Notes under the pieces: generated by a model | The model's database searches: none | What the model saw: only the letters and a program-made list of their open reading frames with translations | What the model was told of the DNA's origin: nothing | In this document: positions 1-7,592 of the stretch, in pieces | Layout: the number at the start of each line of letters is the position of its first letter | Position numbering within the stretch: position 1 is the stretch's first letter | Assembly: GCF_004168205.1 (NCBI RefSeq) | Contig: NZ_RCYB01000038.1 | Location: 1 to 20,116, forward strand | DNA length: 20,116 nt | Reading direction: 5' to 3' | From: Catenibacterium sp. co_0103 | GTDB lineage: Bacteria; Bacillota_I; Bacilli_A; Erysipelotrichales; Coprobacillaceae | Program-made: the position numbers and the translations under genes

Positions 1-65
1 GTAGCGCATATGTCTGATATGCCGTATAATCTTGTTGGTGTATCATTGCAAACTAAATATACCAC

Positions 66-91
66 AAAAGACGGACCTCGGTCCGTCTTTT
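66..91. terminator. Bidirectional rho-independent terminator
   Basis: A perfect 12-bp inverted repeat (arms 66-77 and 80-91) has a GC-rich core and is flanked by A-runs on one side and T-runs on the other. It can therefore end transcription of the minus-strand rluA-type gene and of whatever lies to the left. No gene can be assigned in bases 1-65: two of the three plus frames close by position 17. Confidence 0.85.
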
Positions 92-136
92 GCTTTTTAT
101 GAAACTATAATGAGTTATTTACCCGTTACAGCCTCT

Positions 137-1006
137 TTAAAATTCCATTGGACTATATAAATCAATCTCAAGATGAGTGATTGGTTCTTCAAACTTGATA
201 TAGGCTGCATGAAGTGCTAGACGTGGATAATCAGAGCCTTCATTATAAAGGGGATCACCTAGAATAGGATGACCAATAGAAGCCATATGAACACGGATCT
301 GATGCTTTCTACCAGTCTCTAGACGACATCTTACAAGTGCATGATCTTCCTTATTCTCTAGACACTGGTAATAAGTCACAGCAGGAATACCCTTAGAATG
401 AACACGCATCTTAGAAGGACTATGTCTATCCTTACCTAAGTTCTGTTCAATCTTATATTCCTTACCCTCTTTGATATGACCTTCTACATAAGCCAGATAT
501 TCTCTTTGTATCTCTTTAATAGACAATGCATAATCTAGATAAGCCTGTATTAAATGACACTTACAGAATACTACTAAACCGCTTGTATCATTATCTAAAC
601 GATGAATATAACGAACAGGAATATCATATCCCTGTGTCATATAATAAGCACTCACTCTATTAGATAAGCTGTCTGTCTTATGAGGATCATCTGGATAAAC
701 CGCAATCCCAATAGGCTTATTTACAACAAGAATCAGATCATCCTCATATACAATATCTATATCCTGAAAGTCAGGTGCATATGTTCCATCATCATGTTCA
801 TAAGCAAGAACATCTAATACATCATTTGTATGAAGTATAGGATTCATACTAAATACATGATTTACTTTATAGTCTTTATTCTGTTTTAATAAATGAATTG
901 TTTTGCGTGATAAATGCAGATCTGCCCACAAATCAGATAAAGGACGATTTTCATATTCTTCATCAATAGTGATAAGAAGATGCTGTCCCTGCTTCTTTAT
1001 TCTCAT
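137..1006 (-). CDS. RluA-family pseudouridine synthase
   Basis: This enzyme isomerises specific uridines in rRNA (or tRNA) to pseudouridine. The 289-residue protein has the RluA/RluD catalytic signature HRLDNDTSG with the presumed catalytic Asp at residue 138. The preceding segment around residues 91-105 (VNKPIGIAVYP) matches the conserved N-terminal part of the catalytic domain, and GRKHQIRVHMASIGHPILGD follows near the C-terminus. The first 70 residues look like a degenerate S4-type RNA-binding region. The ATG overlaps the stop codon of the upstream methyltransferase gene (ATGA at 1003-1006), so the two are probably translationally coupled. Family assignment is firm; the exact target (RluD-like U1911/1915/1917 or another site) cannot be read from the sequence. 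Confidence 0.93.
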   Translation of the reverse strand: MRIKKQGQHLLITIDEEYENRPLSDLWADLHLSRKTIHLLKQNKDYKVNHVFSMNPILHTNDVLDVLAYEHDDGTYAPDFQDIDIVYEDDLILVVNKPIGIAVYPDDPHKTDSLSNRVSAYYMTQGYDIPVRYIHRLDNDTSGLVVFCKCHLIQAYLDYALSIKEIQREYLAYVEGHIKEGKEYKIEQNLGKDRHSPSKMRVHSKGIPAVTYYQCLENKEDHALVRCRLETGRKHQIRVHMASIGHPILGDPLYNEGSDYPRLALHAAYIKFEEPITHLEIDLYSPMEF

Positions 1007-1806
1007 GGACGATATACAGTGACTTTGATATCAATAGTGACATCAAGTGCTTCTAATGTATCAAGAACATCACGCTTTTCTTTCTTGATATGATAATAAT
1101 GTGGTGTCATCTTTAAAAGATTTAATGCATCTTCACGATTCTTAATAGAAATAGTCTTTTTAAAATCATGACTCTCTAATACATTAAATGGAAGACGGAT
1201 ATACTTATCAGACTTAGTCCTTACTTCATCATAAATCAAATGTTTAATTTCAATTAAATGATCTCTATTGGCAGTTACATGGATAATATAACCATCCTCT
1301 TTAATACATCTAGCAAGTTCTTCCTGATTCACTACAGTGAACATTGCGGTAATAACATCCATAGAATGATCAAGTACTGGAATATTCTTAGAATTACCTA
1401 CAATCCAGTGAATAGACTTATCATACTGTGTAGCCATTCTTACAGCCAACTTAGAAATGTCTAAACCACAATAAGTATTCTCATCACCAAGAATCTGTTT
1501 CATACGATATGTATAATAGCCTTCACCACAACCTAGATCTAGGATATTTAAAGGACCTTCCTTCTTCTTGATTTCATTTACTACTTCAAAAAGAATAGGA
1601 TCATAATAACCCTTATCAAGATAAGCTTTTCTCGCAATCAATGATTCTTTAGAATCACCTGGATTATTAGATGCCTTATCAGGATTTAAAAGTAGATTCA
1701 TATACCCTTGACGGGCAATATCATAACAATGGTTATTAATGCATTTACATGTTTTACCTTCAATTTCTAAAGGTTCATGACATTTAGGACATGCAAGTAT
1801 ACTCAT
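1003..1806 (-). CDS. rlmA: 23S rRNA (guanine-N1)-methyltransferase, RlmA-type
   Basis: The product should methylate N1 of a guanine in hairpin 35 of 23S rRNA (G745 or G748 in E. coli numbering) using S-adenosylmethionine. The N-terminus carries the RlmA zinc ribbon: C6, C9, C22 and H26, followed by YDIARQGYMNLL, a segment typical of the family. The SAM-binding motif I is ILDLGCGEGYYTY at about residues 88-100, and the length of 267 aa is normal. A ribosome-binding site (GAGG, read on the minus strand) sits about 10 bases before the ATG. It lies first in a two-gene unit with the RluA-type synthase, so both products modify RNA of the large ribosomal subunit or a similar target. In some Gram-positive relatives (RlmAII/TlrB) this methylation affects tylosin sensitivity; whether this one does is unknown. 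Confidence 0.9.
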   Translation of the reverse strand: MSILACPKCHEPLEIEGKTCKCINNHCYDIARQGYMNLLLNPDKASNNPGDSKESLIARKAYLDKGYYDPILFEVVNEIKKKEGPLNILDLGCGEGYYTYRMKQILGDENTYCGLDISKLAVRMATQYDKSIHWIVGNSKNIPVLDHSMDVITAMFTVVNQEELARCIKEDGYIIHVTANRDHLIEIKHLIYDEVRTKSDKYIRLPFNVLESHDFKKTISIKNREDALNLLKMTPHYYHIKKEKRDVLDTLEALDVTIDIKVTVYRP

Positions 1807-1820
1807 TTTTATTTACCTCG

Positions 1821-1875
1821 TTTCTATTACTTATTCGCAATGATATAATAGCATACTTTACTTGAAAGTTGTAAA
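1821..1875. promoter_or_regulatory. Divergent promoter region, rlmA (minus) and tetR (plus)
   Basis: On the plus strand a TATAAT box at 1844-1849 is preceded at 17 bases by TTTCTA (1821-1826), placing the tetR start site just downstream. On the minus strand a TTTACA-like box (1870-1875) lies 19 bases from TATTAT (1845-1850). The two -10 boxes would overlap. The spacing on the minus strand is long, so that assignment is weak. Confidence 0.4.
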
Positions 1876-2020
1876 ATTAATATGAAAGAGAGGAATAACA
1901 TGAACATAAAAAAAGCTTTTTCTAACAGTCTTCTTTCACTTCTCTATAAGAAGCCGCTTTCTAAAATCACCATAGGAGGGAACTATAAGTAACTGAATAT
2001 ATCGACCATTGTGTTTGATC

Positions 2021-2036
2021 GTGTTTAAATATACTC
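2021..2036 (+). repeat. Left subterminal inverted repeat of the IS607 element
   Basis: Sequence GTGTTTAAATATACTC pairs with the reverse complement of 3782-3797 with one mismatch. It lies about 46 bases inside the left junction with tetR. Confidence 0.7.
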
Positions 2037-2054
2037 ATACGAGGGAGTGTTAAA

Positions 2055-2533
2055 ATGAACACATCAAATATCTAAAATTATAAACCAAAGGATTTTGCTG
2101 AACTTTTAGGCGTATCTGTTAAGATATTATACCGTTGAGATAGAGAAGAAACTTTAAAGGCAAACCGAACCCTAACCCTAACTAATAAGTATTTACTAAA
2201 TCAAGTTGCATTTTTAAGATAGTTTTGTAATGCAAAAGAATTATTTGAATAACCACAGACCACAGGTTAGTGAAAATTAAATTTTATTAACGCCGATTAA
2301 AAGGCGTTCTTGAAGCTGAACTTGATGCATGGATTTTCCATTTGTACTATAATTAGATTAGAAATCAGATGGAGAACTCATGCAGGATATTGTTTCAATA
2401 CTTCATGTATTCTCCTGCAGGCTGTAAAGGGCTTCGTAAGTATAAAAAACTGATAGAAAGGGATGAGGAAATTGCTGAAGAGCTTCAAGACGGAAATAAA
2501 TCCAACAGAGGAGCAGAAAGTCAAGATTCGTAA
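2055..2533 (+). pseudogene. Degraded IS607 tnpA (MerR-HTH serine recombinase)
   Basis: From the ATG at 2055 the frame reads like the IS607 TnpA N-terminus (YKPKDFAELLGVSV, a MerR-type helix-turn-helix) but contains several in-frame stops (first at codon 7, another after LYR). The next recognisable piece, NQVAFL(R)*FCNAK, corresponds to the start of the resolvase core after the catalytic-serine strand. The segment with the catalytic serine is missing, apparently by internal deletion, and most of the following catalytic core is unrecognisable. The C-terminus reappears as MQDIVSILHVFSCRL and, after a frameshift, KYKKLIERDEEIAEELQDG, ending at 2531-2533 inside tnpB. The normal IS607 tnpA-tnpB overlap is therefore preserved although the recombinase cannot be made. 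Confidence 0.8.
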
Positions 2534-3626
2534 AACAATAGGTACTTGCAGATTTATCTATAACTTCTATCTTGCTCATAATAAGGAGCTTCATGAAAAT
2601 GGGGAAAAGTTTATGAGCAGCAGCCAGTTTAGAGTATGGCTTAACAATGAATATCTTCCTAGCCATCCAGAATGTTCCTGGATCAAGGAAGCTTATTCAA
2701 AATCGGTAACACAGGCAGTAAATGACGGACAGAATGCATTTAAAAGATTCTTTAATCACAAGAGTGCCTTTCCAAAATTTAAGAAGAAAGGCAGATCTGA
2801 TGTGAAAATGCATTTTGTAAGGAATAATCCAAAAGATTGTTGTTGTGAAAGACACAGAATCAAGATTCCGTCACTTGGCTGGGTCCGCATCAAAGAGAAA
2901 GGATATATTCCAACTACAAAAGATGGATACGTAATTAAGAGCGGTCATGTCTCAATAAAGGCTGACAGATACTATGTTTCAGTTCTTGTAGAAATCCCAG
3001 ATAAAAGGACAGCCAATAATTCCAGTAAAGGGATTGGCATTGACCTTGGATTAAAGGACTTTGCGATTGTCTCTAATGGCAAGACTTATAAGAATATCAA
3101 TAAATCTGCAAAATTAAAGAAGCTTGAAAAAAAGCTTATTCGAGAACAGAGAAGTCTTTCTCGAAAGTATGAAAATCTAAAGAAAGGAGGGTCCACTCAA
3201 AAAAGAAATATACAAAAACAGAGGCTTAAGATACAGAAACTTCATCATAGAATTGACAATATTCGTATTGATTACATCAATAAGACAATCGCAGAGATAG
3301 TGAAAACCAAGCCATCTCATATAACGATTGAAGATCTAAACGTATCAGGAATGATGAAGAACAAGCATCTTTCAAAGGCAGTTGCTTCGCAGAAGTTTTA
3401 TGAATTTAAAACAAAGCTTCAAGCTAAATGCAAGGAGAACGGAATCGAACTTCGAATAGTAGACAGATGGTACCCATCATCTAGAACATGTCATTGCTGC
3501 AAAAATATCAAAAAAGATTTAAAGCTTTCAGATAGAGTTTTCAGATGTGACTGTGGTTATATCGAAGACAGAGATTTCAATGCTGCACTAAATCTGAGAG
3601 ATGCTACAACTTACGAAGTTGCATAA
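2463..3626 (+). CDS. tnpB: TnpB, RNA-guided RuvC nuclease of an IS607-type element
   Basis: TnpB proteins use a transposon-encoded reRNA/omega-RNA to cut DNA matching the guide and are ancestral to Cas12. All expected parts are present in 387 aa: a helical N-terminal recognition region (1-185), RuvC-I in GIGIDLGLKDFA with D194, a coiled-coil lysine-rich insert (about 215-270), RuvC-II in ITIEDLNVSGM with E290, a zinc finger with C343/C346 and C362/C364, and RuvC-III in EDRDFNAALNL with D371. The three catalytic acids are intact, so the nuclease may be active. The ATG directly abuts a GAAAGGG sequence, an unusually short spacing; expression may rely on coupling to the overlapping tnpA end, now interrupted by stops. 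Homologous TnpBs are usually 350-420 aa. Confidence 0.92.
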   Translation: MRKLLKSFKTEINPTEEQKVKIRKTIGTCRFIYNFYLAHNKELHENGEKFMSSSQFRVWLNNEYLPSHPECSWIKEAYSKSVTQAVNDGQNAFKRFFNHKSAFPKFKKKGRSDVKMHFVRNNPKDCCCERHRIKIPSLGWVRIKEKGYIPTTKDGYVIKSGHVSIKADRYYVSVLVEIPDKRTANNSSKGIGIDLGLKDFAIVSNGKTYKNINKSAKLKKLEKKLIREQRSLSRKYENLKKGGSTQKRNIQKQRLKIQKLHHRIDNIRIDYINKTIAEIVKTKPSHITIEDLNVSGMMKNKHLSKAVASQKFYEFKTKLQAKCKENGIELRIVDRWYPSSRTCHCCKNIKKDLKLSDRVFRCDCGYIEDRDFNAALNLRDATTYEVA

Positions 3627-3803
3627 ACAAACGCAAACGTAGGTATGTACCGAAGGCTATTTCGGGAATTTACGACTATGAAGTGTACATGAACTTGTGA
3701 GTAGATATGATTTCGGTCAATCGAAAGCATACACAATAAAATAGTAAGTAATGTTCGTGAGAACTTACATTATCTCTATGTGAGTATATTTAATCACATT
3801 TTG
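3600..3803 (+). ncRNA. Probable omega-RNA (reRNA) region of TnpB
   Basis: In characterised IS605/IS607 elements the guide RNA overlaps the 3' end of tnpB and runs through the right end, its 3' guide being the flanking DNA. Here the 180-base stretch after the tnpB stop is non-coding and has small hairpins: CCGAA/TTCGG at 3650-3654/3661-3665, TTTCG/CGAAA at 3711-3715/3722-3726, and an imperfect GTTC-GTGA-GAAC stem-loop near 3750-3770. By analogy the guide would begin at the right junction and consist of tetR sequence (GCAGACTTACTAGAGG onward). The limits are inferred from position. Confidence 0.5.
3782..3797 (+). repeat. Right subterminal inverted repeat of the IS607 element
   Basis: GAGTATATTTAATCAC is the inverted partner of 2021-2036 (15 of 16 bases match). 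It lies about 10 bases inside the right junction with tetR. Confidence 0.7.
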
Positions 3804-4293
3804 AGTGGCAGACTTACTAGAGGATACTGAACTCTCAAGACAGACATTCTATAATCATTTTCTAGATAAGAATGATCTTATTGCCTATGTTTATGATACA
3901 GTGATTGTGAATGAGTTTGATGAAGATATGTCTATTGACTTTAAATTATCACTCACTCAGGCATTAAACAGCTTAAAGAAATATGAAACATTCGTTGAAC
4001 AAGCCTGTTTAATAGATGGACAGAATTCATTGAAAGAGCATATGCTTCACCATTGTATAGCGTTTGATTTAAAATGGCATGAACATTGTATAGGAGAACC
4101 ATTATCCAAAGAACTTAAATTTGCGACACTCTACCATACCAATGCCTCTCATAGTATGGTCCTTCAATGGATTCTAGATGGTATGAAAGAACCAGTAGAT
4201 GAACTTGTAGACAACATCAATCATATGCGTTACTTAGGTTTAAAGGATCTATTGAAAGATCATTCTCCATATAGATAATTACCGCTATTTGTC

Positions 4294-4319
4294 TACTTAT
4301 GGATAGAAGTACTTTTTTG
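4294..4319 (+). terminator. Weak possible terminator after the tetR fragment
   Basis: TACTT (4294-4298) can pair with AAGTA (4307-4311), followed by a run of six T. The stem is only 5 bp, so termination would be inefficient. Confidence 0.35.
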
Positions 4320-4355
4320 TCTTTCGCTATTTATTCTTATATATATTATGATAAG
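4317..4355 (+). promoter_or_regulatory. Promoter of the aldo/keto reductase gene with possible TetR operator
   Basis: TTGTCT (4317-4322) is 17 bases from TATATA (4340-4345). An interrupted inverted repeat CTTAT-N10-ATAAG spans 4336-4355 and covers the -10 box, a suitable place for a repressor site. Whether the neighbouring TetR protein bound it is inference. Confidence 0.45.
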
Positions 4356-4371
4356 TTCAGGAGGATTGATT

Positions 4372-5343
4372 ATGAAATATACACAGATTGGTTCATTAAA
4401 GGTTTCTAAGGTTTGTTTAGGATGTATGGGATTTGGAGATGCATCTCAAGGTATGCATTCCTGGACATTACCTTATGAAGACTCTAAAAATATTATTTTC
4501 CATGCCTTAGAATCAGGCATCAACTTCTTTGATACAGCGATGGCTTATCAATCAGGCACAAGTGAAGAATACTTAGGACGTGCTATTAAAGAGTATGGAC
4601 ATCGTGAGGATGTTATTATTGCGACTAAGTATACCCCTAAGAGTGATGATTCTATTGATTCAAGAACATATTTAACTGAGTGTTTGAATAATAGTTTAAG
4701 AAGACTACAGACTGATTATATTGATCTCTATATTATGCATATGTGGGATTATCAAACACCTATTGAAGAAACATTAGAAATACTCAATGACTTCATTAAA
4801 GAAGGTAAAATCAAAGAAATAGGTATTTCCAACTGTTTTGCATATCAATTAGCAACTGCCAATACTATTGCGAAAGAAAGAGGCTTACAAGGGTTTGTAA
4901 GTGTTCAGGGGCACTATAATCTGATCTTTAGAGAAGAAGAAAGAGAAATGAAGCGTTATTGTGATGAACAAGGTATTGCGATGACACCATATAGTGCACT
5001 TGCATCAGGACGTCTCGCAAAGCATCCTGGAGAAACATCACAAAGACTTGAAAAAGATAAATATGCGAAAGGTAAATATGATGCATCAAGTGATTTAGAT
5101 TTAAAAATCATTCAACGTGTAGAAGAACTTGCATCAAAGCATCATGTTTCTATGAGTGAAGTATCATTATCCTGGTTGATGTCTAAAGTAGCATCACCAG
5201 TTGTAGGGGCGACTAAACTTAAACATGTTGATACAGCTGTACTTGCGACAGAGCTTGAATTAAGCGAAGAAGAAAAACAATATCTAGAAGAACCATATCA
5301 GCCACATCCACTCGTAGGTGTCATGGCAACGAATACTAAATAG
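4372..5343 (+). CDS. Aldo/keto reductase
   Basis: This is a cytosolic NAD(P)H-dependent reductase of aldehydes or ketones, with a TIM-barrel fold. The catalytic tetrad is visible: D54 and Y59 in FFDTAMAY, K86 in ATKYTP and H123 in IMHMWD. The start at 4372 is chosen because AGGAGG lies seven bases before it; an in-frame ATG at 4348 lies upstream of that ribosome-binding site. The resulting length is 323 aa, normal for the family. The gene stands alone with its own promoter and terminator, directly downstream of the disrupted tetR in the same orientation. That is the classic arrangement for local repressor control, now presumably lost. The natural substrate cannot be predicted. Confidence 0.93.
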   Translation: MKYTQIGSLKVSKVCLGCMGFGDASQGMHSWTLPYEDSKNIIFHALESGINFFDTAMAYQSGTSEEYLGRAIKEYGHREDVIIATKYTPKSDDSIDSRTYLTECLNNSLRRLQTDYIDLYIMHMWDYQTPIEETLEILNDFIKEGKIKEIGISNCFAYQLATANTIAKERGLQGFVSVQGHYNLIFREEEREMKRYCDEQGIAMTPYSALASGRLAKHPGETSQRLEKDKYAKGKYDASSDLDLKIIQRVEELASKHHVSMSEVSLSWLMSKVASPVVGATKLKHVDTAVLATELELSEEEKQYLEEPYQPHPLVGVMATNTK

Positions 5344-5366
5344 TCACATTATTTGTGACTATTTTT
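5338..5366 (+). terminator. Rho-independent terminator of the aldo/keto reductase gene
   Basis: An 11-bp perfect stem (5338-5348 with 5354-5364), a TTATT loop and trailing T residues. The reductase stop codon lies within the left arm. Confidence 0.8.
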
Positions 5367-5383
5367 GTGTTCTATAGTATAAT
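5353..5383 (+). promoter_or_regulatory. Probable promoter of the 5408-7857 operon
   Basis: A perfect TATAAT at 5378-5383 is preceded at 19 bases by TTGTGA (5353-5358), which overlaps the right arm of the preceding terminator. The long spacing makes the -35 call uncertain. Confidence 0.5.
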
Positions 5384-5407
5384 AAATGAGATGAAGGAGG
5401 AGTACTT

Positions 5408-5677
5408 ATGGGACTATTTTCTAGAAAATCAAAGGTGGATTATGACCTTGTATTTAGAGAACAATATAAATCATTAAATCGTGTTCATCAGCAGGCCCGT
5501 GATGAATTAGATTACAAAGTAAAAGAATCGTTAATGGAGGTTGTAGTAGAAAAATATCGTGAACTATTAGAACTCATTGATAAAGGGGCTAAACAAGATC
5601 CTAAACATTTTGAAGCATTAAAAAAGAATGCGGAAGATGAATTACAAACTATTAAGAATATTAATGAAGATGCATAG
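5408..5677 (+). CDS. Small charged helical protein of unknown function
   Basis: I do not recognise this 89-residue protein. It begins MGLFSRKSK, a basic start that could contact membrane or nucleic acid, and continues as an almost uninterrupted amphipathic helical sequence rich in Glu, Lys and Leu (for example VVEKYRELLELIDKG), with no cysteine or membrane segment. A strong AAGGAGGAG site precedes the ATG, arguing for a real, well-translated gene. It is the first gene of an operon and is followed after 11 bases by an RNA methyltransferase. No function can be assigned beyond a likely helical-bundle or coiled-coil structure. Confidence 0.75.
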   Translation: MGLFSRKSKVDYDLVFREQYKSLNRVHQQARDELDYKVKESLMEVVVEKYRELLELIDKGAKQDPKHFEALKKNAEDELQTIKNINEDA

Positions 5678-5688
5678 AGGAGAAAAAT

Positions 5689-6420
5689 ATGAAGTTATAT
5701 AAAAAAGGTGATGACTCCTCTTATACATTGGGTGTCTTTCCTACAATAGAATTATTAGAACATAAACCAGATATTGTGAAAAGAGTGGTTGTACACTCTT
5801 CAATAGAAGAAAACAGAGGATATCCTAAAATCAAGGAATTATGTGCATTGCATCATATTCCTATTGATGTTCATGATGCGACAATTAATAAGCTTTCACC
5901 AAAGTCTAATTGTTATGCGATTGGGGTATTTAAAACATTCTATGAACCCTTACAGAAGGGGAATCATATTGTATTAGTGAATCCTATGGATATGGGTAAT
6001 ATGGGTACAATTATGCGTACAATGTTAGGATTTGGTTATCAGGACTTAGCTATTATTCGTCCAGCAGTCGATATCTTTAATCCTCATGTTGTTCGTTCTT
6101 CTATGGGTGCATTATTTTCTTTACGTATTCATTATTATGAAAGTATTGATGAGTATCTTAAAGAGTTTGGCGATCATCAATGTTATCCATTTATGTTGAA
6201 GGGTGCTAAGAATATTCATCAGGTGAAACCTGTAACACCTCATTCACTGATCTTTGGAAATGAATCATCAGGACTCGATGATATTTATATGACATATGGA
6301 CAAAGCGTCTTTATTCCTCATACGAATGCGATTGATTCACTTAATTTAGCACAGTCTGTCGGTATTGGTTTATTCCACTTCTCACAGGATGCATTTAATA
6401 AGCAGGAGGTGCTACGATGA
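5689..6420 (+). CDS. SpoU/TrmH-family RNA 2'-O-methyltransferase
   Basis: The product transfers a methyl group from S-adenosylmethionine to a ribose 2'-OH in tRNA or rRNA. The three SpoU motifs that build the trefoil-knot SAM site are present: motif 1 NPMDMGNMGTIMRT (about residues 98-111), motif 2 LIFGNESSGL and motif 3 AIDSLNLAQSVGIGLF near the C-terminus. The roughly 95-residue N-terminal part corresponds to the substrate-binding region seen in larger SpoU proteins. The length, 243 aa, is typical. The start has a GAGGAG site 6-7 bases upstream. The stop overlaps the start of the downstream lyase gene (ATGA, 6417-6420). The methylated position is not predictable. Confidence 0.92.
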   Translation: MKLYKKGDDSSYTLGVFPTIELLEHKPDIVKRVVVHSSIEENRGYPKIKELCALHHIPIDVHDATINKLSPKSNCYAIGVFKTFYEPLQKGNHIVLVNPMDMGNMGTIMRTMLGFGYQDLAIIRPAVDIFNPHVVRSSMGALFSLRIHYYESIDEYLKEFGDHQCYPFMLKGAKNIHQVKPVTPHSLIFGNESSGLDDIYMTYGQSVFIPHTNAIDSLNLAQSVGIGLFHFSQDAFNKQEVLR

Positions 6421-7592
6421 AGTATGATTTTGATACAGTGTATGATAGACATCATACAAACTGCGCAAAATATGATTCAGGTCATACAGATGATCCTGAT
6501 ATGATCCCTATGTGGGTTGCAGATATGGATTTCAAAACATTACCAGATATTCCAGAAGCACTCTCTAAACGTGTGTCAGATGGTATTTATGGTTATAGTA
6601 CAATCCCGGAAGAATACTTAGAAAGTGTTGTAGGATGGATGAAACGTAGACATGATTTCCATGTTGAAAAAGACTGGATTGTCCCTACGCCGGGTGTTGT
6701 CACTGCCTTTCATCTTGCAGTAGAAGCTTATACTAAAAAAGATGAGAGTGTATTGATTCTTACACCAGTTTATTATCCATTCTATCGTGCTATTAAAAAC
6801 AATGGTAGACGTATGGTAAGAATGCCTCTTGATCTAAAAGATAACCAATATACACTTGATTACAAAGCATTTGAAACTAAGATTATAGAAGAAAATGTCA
6901 AGATGATGATCTTCTGTAATCCACATAATCCAGTAGGTAAAGTATGGACAAAAGAAGAACTAAAAACAATTGGAGATATCTGTAAAAAACATAACGTTTT
7001 TGTAGTATCGGATGAAATCCATATGGACTTTGTCTATGCGCCTCATAAGCATACCGCATTCTATGAAGTAGATCCTGAATATAAGAACTTTTCAATTGTA
7101 TTAACAGCAGCATCTAAGACATTCAACTTAGCTGCACTTCAGACTTCTGCAGCTATTATTGCGGATGAAAAACTAAGAAACCAATTTAAGCAAGTGAAGA
7201 TGAGTCATTCTATTTCTGATCCTACAATATTAGGATTTATTGCGACAACAGTCGCTTATACTAAGGGTGATGAATGGGTTGATCAACTTCTAGATTATAT
7301 TAAAGGTAATATGGATTATCTTGATCACTTCCTTAAAACTGAATGTCCTGGTATATCTTTAATTGATCCACAAGGCTTATATCTTGCTTGGGTGGATATG
7401 AGAACACTTGGCATGAGTAATGAAGAACAGGAAGACTTCATGTTACATAAAGCACATCTTTGGTTAGATGAAGGTTATGTGTTTGGTGAAGAAGGATCAG
7501 GTTTTGAAAGATTTAACTTAGCATGTCCTAGAAGTACTTTAGAAAAAGCTTGTTTACAGTTAAAGAAAGCATTAGATGAAAAATCTGCATAG
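6417..7592 (+). CDS. patB: MalY/PatB-family cystathionine beta-lyase (aminotransferase fold)
   Basis: This is a fold-type I PLP enzyme of the PatB/MalY group, which cleaves cystathionine to homocysteine, pyruvate and ammonia. The PLP-binding lysine is K234 in LTAASKTFNLAALQTS. The Asp contacting the pyridine nitrogen lies in VVSDEIHMDF, and the Asn in FCNPHNPVGK. At 391 aa it is of normal length. AGGAGGTG precedes the ATG inside the end of the previous gene and the reading frames overlap by four bases, so translation is coupled. It connects functionally with the sulfhydrylase and cysteine synthase found about 3 kb downstream. Related proteins can have other C-S lyase or regulatory roles, so the precise substrate is inferred. 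Confidence 0.9.
   Translation: MKYDFDTVYDRHHTNCAKYDSGHTDDPDMIPMWVADMDFKTLPDIPEALSKRVSDGIYGYSTIPEEYLESVVGWMKRRHDFHVEKDWIVPTPGVVTAFHLAVEAYTKKDESVLILTPVYYPFYRAIKNNGRRMVRMPLDLKDNQYTLDYKAFETKIIEENVKMMIFCNPHNPVGKVWTKEELKTIGDICKKHNVFVVSDEIHMDFVYAPHKHTAFYEVDPEYKNFSIVLTAASKTFNLAALQTSAAIIADEKLRNQFKQVKMSHSISDPTILGFIATTVAYTKGDEWVDQLLDYIKGNMDYLDHFLKTECPGISLIDPQGLYLAWVDMRTLGMSNEEQEDFMLHKAHLWLDEGYVFGEEGSGFERFNLACPRSTLEKACLQLKKALDEKSA

Larger units (their letters stand above)
1975..3807 (+). mobile_element. IS607-family insertion sequence, decayed tnpA and intact-looking tnpB
   Basis: The element lies inside a tetR gene and contains remnants of a MerR-HTH/serine-recombinase tnpA overlapping a tnpB, the standard IS607 arrangement. 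A 16-bp imperfect inverted repeat (15 of 16 matching) marks the two ends internally: 2021-2036 and 3782-3797. GG dinucleotides occur at both junctions (1975-1976, 3807-3808), in line with the known IS607 preference for inserting next to or between GG with little or no target duplication. Keeping a single GG leaves the tetR halves one base out of frame, so the exact edges may be off by a base or two, or a later indel occurred. The recombinase is dead, so the copy could move only with help in trans. Confidence 0.8.
1900..4278 (+). pseudogene. TetR-family regulator gene split by an IS607 element
   Basis: The 5' part (1900-1974, 25 codons, start ATG after AAAGAGAGG) encodes the first helix of a TetR DNA-binding domain, ending LSKITI. 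The rest resumes at about 3808 with ADLLEDTELSRQTFYNHF, the second half of the same helix-turn-helix, and runs to the stop at 4278. Together the pieces give about 182 residues, a normal TetR length. Roughly 1.83 kb of IS607-family DNA separates them. The 3' part has a GTG at 3805 but no ribosome-binding site before it, and it lacks helix 1, so it is unlikely to make a working repressor. The C-terminal domain resembles the TetR class with a 'TFYNHF' motif and a short all-helical ligand domain. The likely former target is the adjacent aldo/keto reductase gene. Confidence 0.85.

Noticed and set aside
1..102. Open frame across the left edge
   Set aside because: It would run through the terminator hairpin and its T-run before reaching a stop, so the transcript would end first; no family was recognised.
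2166..2182. Telomere-like CCCTAA repeat
   Set aside because: Only two units, lying inside the decayed tnpA where the related protein has a similar proline/threonine-rich segment; most likely a small local duplication.
3805..4278. Independent gene starting at GTG 3805
   Set aside because: No ribosome-binding site, and the product lacks the first helix of the TetR DNA-binding domain; it is the 3' part of the interrupted gene.
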